From Methylosinus sp. PW1 (GTDB lineage: Bacteria; Pseudomonadota; Alphaproteobacteria; Rhizobiales; Beijerinckiaceae): a DNA stretch of 64,000 nucleotides. Under the pieces are notes generated by a model that had not been told where the DNA came from, did not search any database, and worked only from the letters and a program-made list of their open reading frames with translations. Positions 62,666 through 64,000 of this stretch are shown here, one piece after another. The stretch lies in the NCBI RefSeq assembly GCF_000745215.1, contig NZ_JQNK01000004.1, positions 64,501-128,500 on the forward strand. The letters run 5' to 3'. Both the position numbers and the translations under genes were made by a program. Every line of letters begins with the position of its first letter. The first letter of the stretch is position 1.

Positions 62666-63439
62666 TTGGAAGCTCGTGCGGACAAAGGACGACGCGGAGG
62701 TTTCACTCTCGTCGAGACTCTGGCCGCGCTCGCGGTGACCACGTCGATCATCGTCGGCGCGGCCACGCTGACCCACCACGTCGTCTTTCATTTCGACCAT
62801 GGGGCGCGCGGCGTCGATGACGCCGAACGTTTCGCCCTCGCCATGGAGCGTCTCGCCCGCGATTTCGGCGCGGCGAGCTATGCGACGTTGAAGCCGACCG
62901 GAGCGGCGACGCGCAGCGCCCCTGCGCCCGGCGCCGCGCCGGGCAAGACTCGGGAGGAGCCGCCGGCTCCGGTCGCCTTCGATGGCGCCGCCGAAAGGCT
63001 CGTCTTCGTGACATCGAGCGCGGTCGGCGTGCGGGCGGCGCGGGAGGAGATCGTCACGCTTTTGGTCGAGTCCGTGGGCGAAGACGGCGCGCGTCTCGTC
63101 CGGCGGCGCACGCCGTGGCTCGGGCCGCGCGTGGGCCTCGACGACGGGCCGGCGCAAGACCTCGTCGTTCTGCTCGAGGGGCGTTTCGACATATCCTTCG
63201 CCTATGGGCGCTTCGAGCAAGGGGCTACGAGCTGGAGCGTCGACTGGCGCGGCGAGACGGAACTGCCGCGCCTCGTTCGCCTCGATCTGCGGGACAAGGA
63301 CACGGGAGAACGGCTCTTTCCGGGAGCGGAGTTCGTTCTGCGCGCCGACGCGCCGGCCGCCTGCGCGAACGCGGATTCGAAATGTCTTCCCGCCAGGAGG
63401 AGAGAGCCGGAGGCGCCGCCGCGGCGAACGCCGACGTGA
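62666..63439 (+). CDS. gspJ: Minor pseudopilin GspJ
   Basis: About 257 residues. The start is taken as TTG at 62666 because GGGAGGA lies 5 bp upstream and it gives a short basic leader (EARADKGRRGG) before FTLVETLAALAVTTSIIVGA. The body has ERLARDFGAASYATLK and AERLVFVTSSAVG, typical of GspJ, with an insert rich in Ala and Pro (about 80-105). It overlaps gspK by 4 bp (GTGA). Confidence 0.85.
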   Translation: MEARADKGRRGGFTLVETLAALAVTTSIIVGAATLTHHVVFHFDHGARGVDDAERFALAMERLARDFGAASYATLKPTGAATRSAPAPGAAPGKTREEPPAPVAFDGAAERLVFVTSSAVGVRAAREEIVTLLVESVGEDGARLVRRRTPWLGPRVGLDDGPAQDLVVLLEGRFDISFAYGRFEQGATSWSVDWRGETELPRLVRLDLRDKDTGERLFPGAEFVLRADAPAACANADSKCLPARRREPEAPPRRTPT

Positions 63440-64000
63440 AGACCGCTCGCCGTCTTCGATCGCGCAGGGGCGTCGTCCTCGTCGCCGTTCTGTGGATGAT
63501 CGCGCTGCTCTCGGCGCTCGCAATGGCGGCCTCGACGAGCTTGCGCAGCTTCGCGGGACTGCTGGCGATCGATCGCGACCGCGTTCAGGCCGAGGCGCTG
63601 ATCGGCGCGGGCGTCGAGGTCGGGGCCGATCTGCTGCTCAAATATGGCGGCAGGCCTCTGCTTCCGGTGGAGACGCGCTTTTCCCTGCGAAGCGGGGAGG
63701 GGCGCGTCCGGATGAGCGACGAGCTCGGCCGGATCGACATCAACAAGGCGCCGGTCGAGACGCTCGCGTCTCTGTTCGTCGGTCTTGCCGCAGAGGATGC
63801 CGAGACGGTCGCGCGCGCCATCGTGCGCTGGCGGGATCCGGCCGATGCGTCCGAGGCGCCGAAGCCGGCGCAAAAACCCGAGACTACCCAGCCACGCCAT
63901 TTCGAGCGGACATTCTCCAACGTCGATCAGTTGGCGCAAATCCCCACAGTGCCCGCCGAATATGCGACCCTCATCGCGCCTTTCGTCACTGTCTTCGGCG
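63436..64000 (+). CDS. gspK: Minor pseudopilin GspK, cut by window end
   Basis: 188 codons are present and the frame is open at the window end. The leader KTARRLRSRRG precedes VVLVAVLWMIALLSALAMAA, which lacks Glu5, as in GspK. The conserved core MSDELGRIDINKAPVETLAS follows, then a helix-hairpin region (DAETVARAIVRWRDP) and FSNVDQLAQIPTVPAEYATL. The GTG at 63436 overlaps the gspJ stop (GTGA); an in-frame ATG at 63382 would add 18 residues but overlaps gspJ by 58 bp. The remaining gspL, M and N are expected to the right. Confidence 0.92.
   Translation, partial: MKTARRLRSRRGVVLVAVLWMIALLSALAMAASTSLRSFAGLLAIDRDRVQAEALIGAGVEVGADLLLKYGGRPLLPVETRFSLRSGEGRVRMSDELGRIDINKAPVETLASLFVGLAAEDAETVARAIVRWRDPADASEAPKPAQKPETTQPRHFERTFSNVDQLAQIPTVPAEYATLIAPFVTVFG

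Noticed and set aside
63382..63435. ATG at 63382 as the gspK start.
   Set aside because: It overlaps gspJ by 58 bp, has no ribosome site and makes an over-long leader; the GTGA overlap at 63436 fits the operon's pattern.
1..64000. CRISPR arrays, tRNA or rRNA genes, riboswitches.
   Set aside because: I saw no regularly spaced repeats, tRNA-like folds or rRNA segments, and no leader matching a riboswitch class I know.

Overview
The window is GC-rich (about 65% by eye) alphaproteobacterial DNA. It holds a repABC replication and partition cassette, so this is part of a large plasmid, chromid or megaplasmid. RepABC replicons are essentially confined to Alphaproteobacteria, chiefly Rhizobiales and Rhodobacterales. 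The genus cannot be fixed from the sequence; a methylotroph or methanotroph of the Rhizobiales is only a guess.

Layout. 0-1.75 kb: one end of an IS21-family insertion sequence (istA, start of istB, doubled terminal repeats), inserted 10 bp upstream of a serine recombinase gene (1.77-2.68 kb). 2.7-6.8 kb: repC, a counter-transcribed RNA locus, repB and repA, with three 16-bp parS-like palindromes. 6.8-8.6 kb: NAD salvage, with an intact NMN adenylyltransferase/Nudix fusion followed by a 5'-truncated nicotinamide phosphoribosyltransferase relic. 8.7-10.0 kb: an Xre/RES toxin-antitoxin pair.

10.1-45.5 kb is the centrepiece. Seven minus-strand genes, tightly packed apart from one 117-bp gap, begin with a single 26.6-kb gene for an 8,857-residue surface protein carrying an N-terminal LEPR-XLL motif. 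They continue with a DUF3467 protein, a GAF/HlyD membrane adaptor, a PqqD-like/M50 protease/HlyD chimera, a short SecA-like ATPase, a soluble HlyD adaptor and a TolC-like outer-membrane channel. There is no ABC transporter. I read this as a candidate dedicated secretion system in which a SecA-type motor and an M50 membrane protein replace the type I ABC exporter, with the giant protein as cargo.

45.6-55.8 kb: a degenerate CDP-alcohol phosphatidyltransferase, a two-partner secretion pair (TpsB and a GLUG-repeat TpsA), an orphan ModA-like binding protein and a TPR/GT41 glycosyltransferase. Fragments of IS3-family transposase genes lie at each edge of this block. 55.8-64.0 kb: a type II secretion locus, with gspD divergent from gspEFGHIJK; gspK runs off the window.

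Three separate protein-export routes (SecA/M50/TolC-like, two-partner, type II) and two large adhesin-like exoproteins sit side by side, so this looks like a cell-surface and secretion island on an accessory replicon.
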